Positions 44,052-52,735 of a stretch of 64,000 nt of DNA are shown here, one piece after another. The notes below the pieces were generated by a model, which did no database searches, was not told where the DNA came from, and saw only the letters and a list, made by a program, of their open reading frames with translations. Source of the stretch: an uncultured Lentibacter sp. GTDB lineage: Bacteria; Pseudomonadota; Alphaproteobacteria; Rhodobacterales; Rhodobacteraceae. The stretch is from assembly GCA_947497495.1 (NCBI GenBank), contig CANMGT010000001.1, positions 1,164,243 through 1,228,242 of the forward strand, read 5' to 3'. A program made the position numbers and the translations under genes. Numbering within the stretch: position 1 is the stretch's first letter; every line of letters starts with the position of its first letter.

Positions 44052-45095
44052 TCATACCTCTGCAGAATGTGTGTTGAAATCAGCCTCAGCGCGCGCCCAG
44101 GCACCATCCGACAAGTTGACCAGAGTTAGCAGCGTTGGCAAGAGCTGCGCAGAATAATCTTGCGAGCTTTCCAGCGGGAGCATCGAAGGTAGGTTGTCGA
44201 TCGCCATCACATCCAGCGGCGGTGAATCGTGCTTACGCACTACTGGCGCCTCCCATGTGGTGGCCTCCGAGTAGATGGGAATAGGGTTGTAGTCGCTGTC
44301 TGGGTCGCAAGCGACATCGCCGATTGCGGTAAGTTTGCGCGCGGTGTGTTTGGCCGCGAGCGGCACAAATTGCGGTGTGCCAGGGCGCGCGAGAATGCAG
44401 TTGATGAACAGATCATGTTCGAGGATCTCGGGGAAAGGCCCGCCGCTGGCCGTTTCGGCGATGTCCCATTTGGTAACAGGCACACCCATGCTTTCGAGCA
44501 AGTCCGAGGCACCCGTGCCAACGCGGCCAAGCGCGCCGATGACGATGGCTGTTGGCTGGCCTTTGAGTTCGGTGCGAAGCTCGGTGAGGAGCGCGTCTTT
44601 GTTGGGGTAGGCTCCGACAGGTGGGCATATGCTACCATGCTGTTGCGCGACCCAAGCTTTGAGCGTGACGGCGGCACCGGCGAAACCGGCCCAGTAGCCA
44701 AAGGCTGCAACACGGCGGCCCGTTTCATCAACGAGGTATTCCAAGTCATAAAGCTTACCGCCGCCTGCCTTGAAACGCTTAAGCAGGGCCTTACCTGAAA
44801 ACTGCCCCTTAAAAGCGTGGCCAAACATAATGTGACGATGCGGCAGCAGCGTGCCGTCGTCAGGCAATTCCTTTAGGCCGAAGATGATCGCGTCATGCGG
44901 CGCGTCAGGCCAGCTGTTTTCGGGAGCGATCTCGGCTCCTGCGGCGGCATAGCCTTCAATCCCGATCACGCGAACAGAGCTTTCTTCAACGGTCAGCTTG
45001 ATGCCAGCGTCGATCAACGCCTTGGCCCCTTCAGGGGTGAGGCCAACACGCTCTTCATGAGCGCGTTGTTCGGCTCTGAGCCAAAGATGTGTCAT
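44052..45095 (-). CDS. Saccharopine dehydrogenase, lysine-ketoglutarate reductase type (Lys1-like)
   Basis: A 347-residue enzyme of the alanine dehydrogenase/transhydrogenase-like fold. MTHLWLRAEQRAHEERVGLTPEGAKALIDAG and IIFGLKELPDDG are the N-terminal substrate region; AIVIGALGRVGTGASDLLESMG is the nucleotide-binding loop. In the Lys1 family it interconverts lysine plus 2-oxoglutarate and saccharopine. In this operon it would act in the catabolic, reductase direction, with the next gene splitting saccharopine. The ATG at 45095 begins the conserved region. Confidence 0.87.
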   Translation of the reverse strand: MTHLWLRAEQRAHEERVGLTPEGAKALIDAGIKLTVEESSVRVIGIEGYAAAGAEIAPENSWPDAPHDAIIFGLKELPDDGTLLPHRHIMFGHAFKGQFSGKALLKRFKAGGGKLYDLEYLVDETGRRVAAFGYWAGFAGAAVTLKAWVAQQHGSICPPVGAYPNKDALLTELRTELKGQPTAIVIGALGRVGTGASDLLESMGVPVTKWDIAETASGGPFPEILEHDLFINCILARPGTPQFVPLAAKHTARKLTAIGDVACDPDSDYNPIPIYSEATTWEAPVVRKHDSPPLDVMAIDNLPSMLPLESSQDYSAQLLPTLLTLVNLSDGAWARAEADFNTHSAEV

Positions 45096-45108
45096 GGTCT
45101 GTCTCCGA

Positions 45109-45759
45109 TCAGATAAAGGTGCGGGCGTGTTCGCGGCCCGGAATGTCAAGGTGGGGTGTGGCGTTAAAGCTGCCCAGCATCAGCGTTTCATGCACATATT
45201 CGAGACGGTGCACAGAGGAGTTCATCACCTGCAGCATGATTTTGGCCATGCCTGCATCGCCCAAGTGCAAAACATGGCGCATGATTGCGCCGATAACGCC
45301 GCCGGATGTCACGAGCAGCACGCGGCCATGGCCCTCGCAGACTTCGTTTACGAGGCCTGTGGTGCGCGCATAAAATTCCGAAAACCGCTCCGGCACGCCC
45401 TCAACGCGGTCGGCCGCCCAATGGCCGATCATGGTTGGGAGATGTGCCGCAAATTCCGTCGGGTCTTGCGGTGTTTCGATGCCGTGCTCGGCCTCAAGCG
45501 CCGCAGCCATTGCGAAATACTGCAACTCGTCAAGGCGCGCATCAACCTGCGCATCCACGTAGCCCATAGAGGCCGCTGTCTCTTTCTGACGGCGTAGAGT
45601 GCCGGTTATGACGCGGTCAAAGTGCGGGTTTGTGGTGCGCATGTGCTCGCCCAGCCAGCGGGCTTGCTCATGGCCAAGGGGTGAAAGCTTGTCGTAGCTC
45701 GCTTCGTCGGTGGCGTGGCTGTTTGCCTGCCCGTGCCTGACCAGAATCAGTTCTGCCAT
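45109..45759 (-). CDS. Histidine phosphatase family protein
   Basis: 216 residues of the phosphoglycerate-mutase-like superfamily. The catalytic RHG motif is in LILVRHGQANSHATDE, the second arginine region is VITGTLRRQKETA, and the second histidine is expected around LLVTSGGVIGAIMRHVLHL. The last segment has GGV instead of the usual GGH/SHG, so the second catalytic histidine may be displaced. The substrate is unknown. It lies 13 bases upstream of the lysine catabolic pair on the same strand. Confidence 0.8.
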   Translation of the reverse strand: MAELILVRHGQANSHATDEASYDKLSPLGHEQARWLGEHMRTTNPHFDRVITGTLRRQKETAASMGYVDAQVDARLDELQYFAMAAALEAEHGIETPQDPTEFAAHLPTMIGHWAADRVEGVPERFSEFYARTTGLVNEVCEGHGRVLLVTSGGVIGAIMRHVLHLGDAGMAKIMLQVMNSSVHRLEYVHETLMLGSFNATPHLDIPGREHARTFI

Positions 45760-45957
45760 GGTTCCCCCGCTCGATGATGTGTGCGCAACGTAGCGCCGTG
45801 GGCATAACTGTTAAAGAGCCGTTTGCCGGATTTTCGAGCCTGCAGAAAACGCAAATAGTAATGCGGCGCAAACAGGTGTTGGGGTGTCGGGAATGGGAGA
45901 TGTCAAGCAAGGCGTATTTGGTCTATGATGCCTGATAAGTTCGACGGGAGGCACACA

Positions 45958-48735
45958 ATGTCAGAGATGATCAAATTCACCCTAGATGGTGAAGAAGTTG
46001 AAGCCGAAAAAGGCTTGACGATTTGGGAAGTGGCCAATGGCCGCGGCATTGTAGTCCCGCACCTTTGCCACAAACCGGCACCCGGCTATCGCCCTGACGG
46101 CAACTGTCGTGCCTGTATGGTCGAGATCGAAGGCGAACGTACCCTTGCCGCATCCTGCATCCGCGAGCCTCAGGACGGCATGGTTGTCGTGACGAATAAC
46201 GCACGTGCCACAAGCGCGCGCAAATTGGTTGTCGAGATGCTTCTGGCAGATCAGCCTAGCCGTGAAGAGAGTCACGACAAGTCAGCGCACCTTTGGGATA
46301 TGGCTGAGCTGAACGGCGTTTCTGAAAGCCGTTTTCCGAAACTTGAAGAGGGCCGCATTCCACTGCTCGACGACAGCCATGTTGCGATGCGCGTAAACCT
46401 CGATGCTTGCATTTCCTGTGGGCTTTGCGTGCGCGCATGCCGTGAAGTGCAAGTCAACGACGTGATCGGCATGGCGGGGCGCGGCCACGACGCTTACCCC
46501 GTTTTTGACATGAGTGATCCGATGGGGGACAGCAGCTGCGTGGCCTGCGGCGAATGCGTGCAGGCCTGCCCGACAGGGGCCTTGATGCCTGCGACGGTTT
46601 TGGACGCAGACCAGCAAGGCGATAGTAAAGACTTTGACAGGGAAACAGAAAGCGTTTGCCCGTTCTGTGGCGTTGGCTGCAAGGTTTCGCTCAAGGTGAA
46701 AGACGGCAAAGTAAAGTATGTGGAAGGCCTCAACGGCCCCGCCAACGAAGGCCGCCTCTGTGTGAAGGGGCGCTTTGGTTTTGATTACATTCATCACTCC
46801 CACCGCCTAACCAAGCCACTCATCCGCCGCGATGATGCGCCCGCAAAAGGCCTCAACGTTGATCCTAACAACTGGCAAGAGTTCTTCCGCGAAGCCGAGT
46901 GGGGCGAAGCGCTTGAACTGGCTGCGAAAGGCTTTACGGGCCTGCGTGATGCACATGGTGGCAAAGCGGTTGCAGGCTTTGGCTCGGCGAAATGCACCAA
47001 TGAGGAAGCCTACCTGTTTCAGAAGTTCATTCGCCAAGGCTTTCTGCACAACAACTTAGATCATTGCACGAGACTTTGCCATGCAAGCTCGGTTACCGCG
47101 CTGATCGAGAACGTCGGCTCAGGCGCTGTGACGGCAACATTCAACGAAATCGAAAACGCTGACGTGGCGATTGTGATCGGGGCCAATCCGATCGAGAACC
47201 ACCCCGTCGCGGCGACCTATTTCAAACAGTTCACCAAACGCGGTGGCAAGTTAATTGTTATGGACCCGCGCGGCGTAGGCTTGCGCCGTTTTGCCGAAGA
47301 GATGGTGCAATTTCGCCCCGGCGCGGACGTGTCTATGCTAAACGCGATCATGCATGTGATCGTGGAGGAAGAACTCTATGACAGCCAGTATATCCACCGC
47401 TGGACAGAAAACTGGGAGGCCGAGAAGGAACACCTCAAAGGTTTCTCTCCCGAAGCGATGAGCGAAATTTGCGGCGTCTCGCCCGAGCAACTACGCCGCG
47501 TTGCGCGTATCTTTGCGGGCGCAGAGGCTGGCCTTATTTTTTGGGGTATGGGCGTAAGCCAGCACATCCACGGCACAGACAACTCACGCTGCCTGATCAG
47601 CCTTGCCTTGATGACAGGTAATGTCGGCAAACCGGGCGCTGGCTTGCACCCCTTGCGGGGCCAGAACAACGTGCAAGGCGCGTCAGACGCGGGCCTCGTA
47701 CCGATGTTTTTGCCCGACTATCAGAGCGTGATGGACGACAGCATTCGCAAGAATTTCACCGATGTTTGGGGTTCTGGCGACTTTTCAAGCGAGAAGGGTC
47801 TGACTGTCACCGAGATCATTGATGAAGCCTATGCAGGCCGCATCAAGGGCATGTATATTCAGGGGGAAAACCCCGCGATGTCTGATCCAGACGTGGAACA
47901 CGCACGCGACGCGATTGCCAAGCTTGAGCACCTCGTGGTGCAAGACATTTTCATCACCGAAACGGCCAACTACGCGGACGTTATCCTGCCCGCTTCCGCG
48001 CTCTATGAAAAGAACGGCACGGTCAGCAACACCAACCGTCAGGTGCAGCGTGTCCGGCCCGCAGTGACGCCGCCCGGGGACGCGCGGGAAGACTGGAAGA
48101 TTACCGTTGAGCTGGCACAGCGCTGCGGACTTGATTGGGCTTATGAAGATGTGTCTGAGGTTTTTAACGAGATGAAGCTTAACATGAAATCGCTCGACAA
48201 CATCACGTGGGAGCGGCTCGAAACCGAAACGATCACTTACCCGTCATTGAGCGAAACAGATCCGGGCCAAGCGATTGTGTTCGGTAACGGGTTCCCGCGT
48301 CCGGAAGGGCGAGCGAAGTTTACGCCTGCAAGTGTCATCCCACCAGATGAAGCGCCCGATTCGGAGTTCCCGATGATCATGACAACGGGCCGCCAGCTTG
48401 AGCATTGGCACACTGGCTCCATGACACGCCGCGCGACAGTGCTTGACGCGGTCGAGCCGGAAGCCAACTGCTCGTTGCACCCCAAAACCCTGCGCAAGCT
48501 GGGGGTTGAACCGGGTGGGCACGTGCGCCTGACAACGCGCCGGGGCTCTATCACTATCATGGCGCGGGCTGACAGGGCGGTGGCTGAAGACATGGTCTTC
48601 GTGCCGTTCGCCTACGTTGAAGCGGCGGCGAACGTGCTAACAAACCCCGCGATCGATCCTTACGGCAAGATCCCCGAGTTCAAATTCTCGGCGGTGCGCG
48701 TCGAGAAGGCAGAAAGCGCCGTGGCAGCGGAGTAG
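45958..48735 (+). CDS. fdhF: Formate dehydrogenase alpha subunit (molybdopterin, orphan)
   Basis: 925 residues. Domains in order: an N-terminal [2Fe-2S] ferredoxin-like part (CHKPAPGYRPDGNCRACMVEIEGE...SC), NuoG-type 4Fe-4S sites (CISCGLCVRAC and CVACGECVQACPTGAL), and the molybdopterin domain with its own cluster (CPFCGVGC) and the active-site cysteine region LDHCTRLCHASSV. The C-terminal MGD-binding domain has MTTGRQLEHWHTGSMTRR. It oxidises formate to carbon dioxide, presumably passing electrons to an NAD-reducing partner. No beta, gamma or fdhD gene is nearby. The ATG at 45958 follows GGGAGG. Confidence 0.88.
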   Translation: MSEMIKFTLDGEEVEAEKGLTIWEVANGRGIVVPHLCHKPAPGYRPDGNCRACMVEIEGERTLAASCIREPQDGMVVVTNNARATSARKLVVEMLLADQPSREESHDKSAHLWDMAELNGVSESRFPKLEEGRIPLLDDSHVAMRVNLDACISCGLCVRACREVQVNDVIGMAGRGHDAYPVFDMSDPMGDSSCVACGECVQACPTGALMPATVLDADQQGDSKDFDRETESVCPFCGVGCKVSLKVKDGKVKYVEGLNGPANEGRLCVKGRFGFDYIHHSHRLTKPLIRRDDAPAKGLNVDPNNWQEFFREAEWGEALELAAKGFTGLRDAHGGKAVAGFGSAKCTNEEAYLFQKFIRQGFLHNNLDHCTRLCHASSVTALIENVGSGAVTATFNEIENADVAIVIGANPIENHPVAATYFKQFTKRGGKLIVMDPRGVGLRRFAEEMVQFRPGADVSMLNAIMHVIVEEELYDSQYIHRWTENWEAEKEHLKGFSPEAMSEICGVSPEQLRRVARIFAGAEAGLIFWGMGVSQHIHGTDNSRCLISLALMTGNVGKPGAGLHPLRGQNNVQGASDAGLVPMFLPDYQSVMDDSIRKNFTDVWGSGDFSSEKGLTVTEIIDEAYAGRIKGMYIQGENPAMSDPDVEHARDAIAKLEHLVVQDIFITETANYADVILPASALYEKNGTVSNTNRQVQRVRPAVTPPGDAREDWKITVELAQRCGLDWAYEDVSEVFNEMKLNMKSLDNITWERLETETITYPSLSETDPGQAIVFGNGFPRPEGRAKFTPASVIPPDEAPDSEFPMIMTTGRQLEHWHTGSMTRRATVLDAVEPEANCSLHPKTLRKLGVEPGGHVRLTTRRGSITIMARADRAVAEDMVFVPFAYVEAAANVLTNPAIDPYGKIPEFKFSAVRVEKAESAVAAE

Positions 48736-48738
48736 CAG

Positions 48739-49935
48739 ATGCGGACGAACCCAGGCCGCTTCCTATCAGACCTCCACGAGTTGCGCCAATTTGGTGCAGC
48801 GGGCGTAGGCAAAGGGGTTGTGCGGCCAGCCTATAGCGAGGCTGACATTGCCGCGCGGGTTTGGCTTGCTCAGAGATTCAAAGAAGCAGGGCTAACGCCG
48901 CACTATGATCCGATGGGCACGCTGTTCGGGCTCGCAGACGGGCCTTCCATTCTGCTCGGCTCACATTCTGACAGCCAGCCCGAAGGCGGATGGCTTGACG
49001 GGGCGTTGGGTGTGGTCGCAGCACTGGAAATTGCACGGGCATCGAAAAACGCAGGTGGGCCGGCGGTGTCTGTTGTTAGCTTCCAAGACGAGGAAGGCCG
49101 CTTTGGCGTGACCACAGGCAGCACTGTCTGGTCGGGACAGCTGGCCCTTGAAGATGCTGACAAGCTGACCGACCGTGACGGCATGACACTGGCCGAAGCA
49201 CGCAGTGCCATGCAGCCCCTTTTGGGCGCGTTCGTCGACCCAAGTCGCTTCACGGGGTTCCTCGAAATGCATATCGAGCAGGGGCCATGGCTTGACGAAG
49301 CGGGCGAATCGGTGGGCGTTGTAACCGACATTGTTGGCATTCGCGACATGCGGATCACCTACGTTGGAGAGCAAAACCACGCAGGCACCACGCCCATGCA
49401 CCTGCGCCGCGATGCGTTTCAGGCGCTGGGGACGTTTAACGCAGAGATCAACGAGCGTTTCCGCAATGTTGTCACGCCGCAGACAGTTTGGACAATCGGA
49501 CATGTGAAACTGTACCCAGATGCGCATTCTATCGTTCCGGGAAAAGCGACGTTTTCGATGCAATGGCGTGATGGAGACTCTGCGCGCTTAGGGCGGATGG
49601 AGGAGATCATTCGCGAGGTGGCTGAGGCTGTCGCGCGCGAACGTGGCTTGACCGTTTCGTTCGGGCAAATGTTGGGGCTTGAACCCGTGAGGATGGACGC
49701 AAGTCTGCGCGCAGCGCTGGAAGCGAGCGCTGAAGAGCACGCCGATGGTGCGTGGCGCTCTATGCCTTCGGGCGCATTACATGACGCTACGAATGTCTCA
49801 AAACACATGCCTGTTGCGATGCTATTTGTGCCCTCGATCAACGGCATCAGCCATGCCTTTGAGGAAGATACCGACGAAGCCGATTTGATAAAAGGTTTAG
49901 AGGTGCTCGCAGGCGCAGTAGCGCGGTTGGGTTAG
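48739..49935 (+). CDS. M20 family Zn-dependent amidohydrolase (N-carbamoyl-amino acid/allantoate type)
   Basis: 398 residues. Metal ligands and signatures of the hydantoinase/carbamoylase group are [49 protein letters not shown] and [16 protein letters not shown]. It hydrolyses a carbamoyl or allantoate-type amide; the exact substrate is not visible. It begins three bases after the fdhF stop, so the two may be cotranscribed by chance or function. Its stop overlaps the convergent response regulator stop by three bases within TTAG. Confidence 0.85.
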   Translation: MRTNPGRFLSDLHELRQFGAAGVGKGVVRPAYSEADIAARVWLAQRFKEAGLTPHYDPMGTLFGLADGPSILLGSHSDSQPEGGWLDGALGVVAALEIARASKNAGGPAVSVVSFQDEEGRFGVTTGSTVWSGQLALEDADKLTDRDGMTLAEARSAMQPLLGAFVDPSRFTGFLEMHIEQGPWLDEAGESVGVVTDIVGIRDMRITYVGEQNHAGTTPMHLRRDAFQALGTFNAEINERFRNVVTPQTVWTIGHVKLYPDAHSIVPGKATFSMQWRDGDSARLGRMEEIIREVAEAVARERGLTVSFGQMLGLEPVRMDASLRAALEASAEEHADGAWRSMPSGALHDATNVSKHMPVAMLFVPSINGISHAFEEDTDEADLIKGLEVLAGAVARLG

Positions 49936-50633
49936 CCCCAAATCACATCACCCAAGAAGATGTAGCCTGCGCCGTAGATTGTCTTGATCAGGCGAGGGTT
50001 TTTCGGGTCTTCGCGCAGCTTTGTGCGAAGCCTTGAAATGCGAACATCCATTGCGCGATCAAAACTTTCACCTGCGGCGCCACCGAGGCTTTCTTGCATA
50101 TTGGCGCGCGAAATAAGCCGCTTCGGCCGTTCAAGAAACAAGCGCAGCACCTCGCCTTCCGCATGAGAGAAAGCCGTCTCGTCGCCGTGCTCGTCAACCA
50201 GCATGTAGCGATCAAAATGCGCTGTCCATCCGTTAAACTGTGCCGTTTCTCCGGCTTGCGAAGCGGGGGCGTTTTTTCGCAGGCGTGCTCGCACACGGGC
50301 GACAACTTCGGCGGGCTCAAAGGGCTTGATGATGTAATCATCCGCTCCAAGCTCAAGCCCAGTCACTCGGTCTTGCACCTGCGCGCGCCCAGAGATGATG
50401 ATGACAGTCGCACCCTGCTCAAGTGCGAGGCGGTGAACCAGCGTTAGGCCGTCTTTGTCTGGTAGGGACAGATCCACAAGGCAAACGTCAGGTGCAGTGC
50501 TTTGCAGGGCCGCCTCAAACTCGCGCGCGCGCCCGAAACTCATGGTTCGAAAACCGGCTTCTTGTAGCGCTTCGGTAAGCATCTCGCGGATAGCTGGCTC
50601 GTCATCCAGAATTGTTACGAGTGGGGCGGTCAT
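49932..50633 (-). CDS. OmpR family response regulator
   Basis: 233 residues. The receiver domain is at about 5-120 ([14 protein letters not shown], phosphoacceptor aspartate in [13 protein letters not shown], lysine in [10 protein letters not shown]). The winged-helix DNA-binding domain is at about 135-230 ([60 protein letters not shown]). It overlaps the upstream sensor kinase by four bases. The signal is unknown. Confidence 0.92.
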   Translation of the reverse strand: MTAPLVTILDDEPAIREMLTEALQEAGFRTMSFGRAREFEAALQSTAPDVCLVDLSLPDKDGLTLVHRLALEQGATVIIISGRAQVQDRVTGLELGADDYIIKPFEPAEVVARVRARLRKNAPASQAGETAQFNGWTAHFDRYMLVDEHGDETAFSHAEGEVLRLFLERPKRLISRANMQESLGGAAGESFDRAMDVRISRLRTKLREDPKNPRLIKTIYGAGYIFLGDVIWG

Positions 50634-52537
50634 CGGGCTGGCTCCGTTCCAAGATAGTTGGCGAGGGTTTGCTGCGTGAAAGGTTTGCGTAGCACAGGGG
50701 CGTAGGCAGCGGCTTGTTGAAACAGCGGGTTGCTCTCGGGCAAGCTTGTCATCAGGAAGCACGCGGGTTTTGGGAGTGGCAAGCTTTGGAGAAACTCGAG
50801 GCCCGTTTTCTCACCCTCAAGAATGATGTCAGAGAGTATCAGCGTAATGTCCGATATTTCGCGCGCCAAAGCCAAGGCTTCATCAGCACTTGTAGCTTCG
50901 ATAACAGAATGCCCTTGGCTGACGAGCATCTCGCGAACATCTGCACGGATGGTGTCGCTGTCTTCTACAAGCAAGGCAAGGCCTGGCTCGACAGGCGCAG
51001 GTGCGACACGCAGAGGCAGGCGAATTGTTACGTTGGCGCCGGTGTCGGAATTGCGAACGCTGGCAGACCCTCCCGACAGTTTTGCGGTGTCATAGACCAT
51101 AGCCAGCCCGAGCCCTGAGCCCCCTTCGCCTTTGGTGGTGAAGAACGGGTCAAAGGCGTGGTTGAGTGCGTTCTCCAAGAAGCCCGGGCCCGTGTCCTGC
51201 ACAACAAAATCAGCCCAAGTGTCTTGGACGCTGCGCGCGATAAGCGTTATCGCACCTTGCGAGGCGCAAGCGTCGCGCGCATTCAGAACGAGGTTGAGAA
51301 GGCTGTCCTGCAGCATCCCGGCGTCAAGCATGAGGGCGTCTTGGGTGATCTGGTTGTCGATCGTTAGAGAAATTTCCGCTGGCAAGGCCGAGCGGGCGAG
51401 CGTCTCGAATTCGCTGAGAAAGGGGTCTAGGCGCGTGGGCGCAGCGTGCAAGTCACGTGCGCCTGTCATGTCGGCGATCCGGTTGAGCAGAGCGCCACCG
51501 CGTCGTGCGGCCGAGAGGGTCGCGGCGACGAGGTCTTCAGCTGTGTCGGGAAGCGTAAGGCGTTCGAGGCGCGACTGTGAGCCAAGGATGATTGTCAGCA
51601 AGTTGGAAAAGTCGTGGGCCAGCCCCGACATCATCTGCGCTGCAATCGCGCGGCGGCGGGTTTGCTGAAGGGCGGCGCGCGTTTGCGTTTCTTCGGTAAT
51701 GTCCATCGACAGAATGTAAACGCCGCCTGTGCTCTCGTCGGGGGTAAGCGCTACGCGAACGCGGTGAGAACTTGGTTCATGGTTGAACTCAAAGACAGTT
51801 GGCTTGCCTGCAAAGGCCAAGTCGATCTGCGGGTCAAGCACACTCCATGTATGGGGCCCAAGGACTTCGGCAGCAGGTTGGCCGACAGGGTCTGGCATGC
51901 TTCCTGGCATGACCTGGCTTAGCCTGCGGTTAGAATAGGTGTAGCATCTGTCCGGCCCGATATGAGCGATATGAGCAGGCATCATCTCGGTGGTAAGGCG
52001 AATGCGTGCTTCCATCTCGGTTAGCTGGCGCTTGGCTTCTTCAAGTGCGCCGACAGTTGATGCGAGCGCGCGGTTGCTGCTCGCCAGCTCTTCAGCGCGC
52101 GTGAGGAGCTGGTCAGACAGAAATTCCGAACGGGTGTGCAGCAACTCCTCTTGCTGCTTGGTTCTGCTGATATCGGTGTAAACCGTCACCCAGCCGCCCT
52201 GAGGCAATGGCGACCCTTCGACAGAGATCCAACGACCATTACGCCGCTGGCGCTCTACATAGTGCGGCTCAAACGCGAGGGCGCGGTTTACGCGATCCTG
52301 TACAAACTGTTCGAGTTCATCTACTTCGCCATATTCTCCGCGCTCAGTCAAATAGCGGATCGTCTCTTCAAAACTCGCGCCGGGCGTGATGAGGCCATCA
52401 GGCAAGTCAAACATGGTACGGAACGGGTGGTTGGCAACAACAAGCCTCAAGTCGCTGTCATATATGGACAGCGCCTGTTGGATCAGATTGAGGCCGGCCG
52501 TTGTCATGGCCTGCGTGTCAGCGATGCGGGTGTTCAT
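50630..52537 (-). CDS. PAS-domain hybrid sensor histidine kinase
   Basis: 635 residues and no membrane helix, so a soluble sensor. A PAS_7-like domain at about 15-125 (NLIQQALSIYDSDLRLVVANHPF), a coiled coil, and a second PAS at about 165-285 come first. The HisKA domain has the phospho-histidine in GLAHDFSNLLTII (about 305). The ATPase domain has NARDAC and GSGLGLAMVY, and a C-terminal receiver domain (LALLVEDSDTIRADVREML, LILSDIIL) ends the protein. The ATG at 52537 is chosen with AGGAG nearby; it is coupled to the OmpR regulator. The ligand is unknown. Confidence 0.9.
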   Translation of the reverse strand: MNTRIADTQAMTTAGLNLIQQALSIYDSDLRLVVANHPFRTMFDLPDGLITPGASFEETIRYLTERGEYGEVDELEQFVQDRVNRALAFEPHYVERQRRNGRWISVEGSPLPQGGWVTVYTDISRTKQQEELLHTRSEFLSDQLLTRAEELASSNRALASTVGALEEAKRQLTEMEARIRLTTEMMPAHIAHIGPDRCYTYSNRRLSQVMPGSMPDPVGQPAAEVLGPHTWSVLDPQIDLAFAGKPTVFEFNHEPSSHRVRVALTPDESTGGVYILSMDITEETQTRAALQQTRRRAIAAQMMSGLAHDFSNLLTIILGSQSRLERLTLPDTAEDLVAATLSAARRGGALLNRIADMTGARDLHAAPTRLDPFLSEFETLARSALPAEISLTIDNQITQDALMLDAGMLQDSLLNLVLNARDACASQGAITLIARSVQDTWADFVVQDTGPGFLENALNHAFDPFFTTKGEGGSGLGLAMVYDTAKLSGGSASVRNSDTGANVTIRLPLRVAPAPVEPGLALLVEDSDTIRADVREMLVSQGHSVIEATSADEALALAREISDITLILSDIILEGEKTGLEFLQSLPLPKPACFLMTSLPESNPLFQQAAAYAPVLRKPFTQQTLANYLGTEPAR

Positions 52538-52735
52538 CAGCAGCTCTCCTGACAATTGCCTAACACTGCAAAAGCAAGGCGCAAAGGAAGAAGCGCAGCT
52601 TGTTACAATTCGTAAGATTCAGGAAATGTTAAGGAAAAAGTTGACGCCGAGGTTGAAACCCGCACCCTAGGGGCGAGGAGATTCGCCCCGCATGTGGGCG
52701 CGTTTGGCCCGAAAGGGACAATGGGAGGAATGAAT

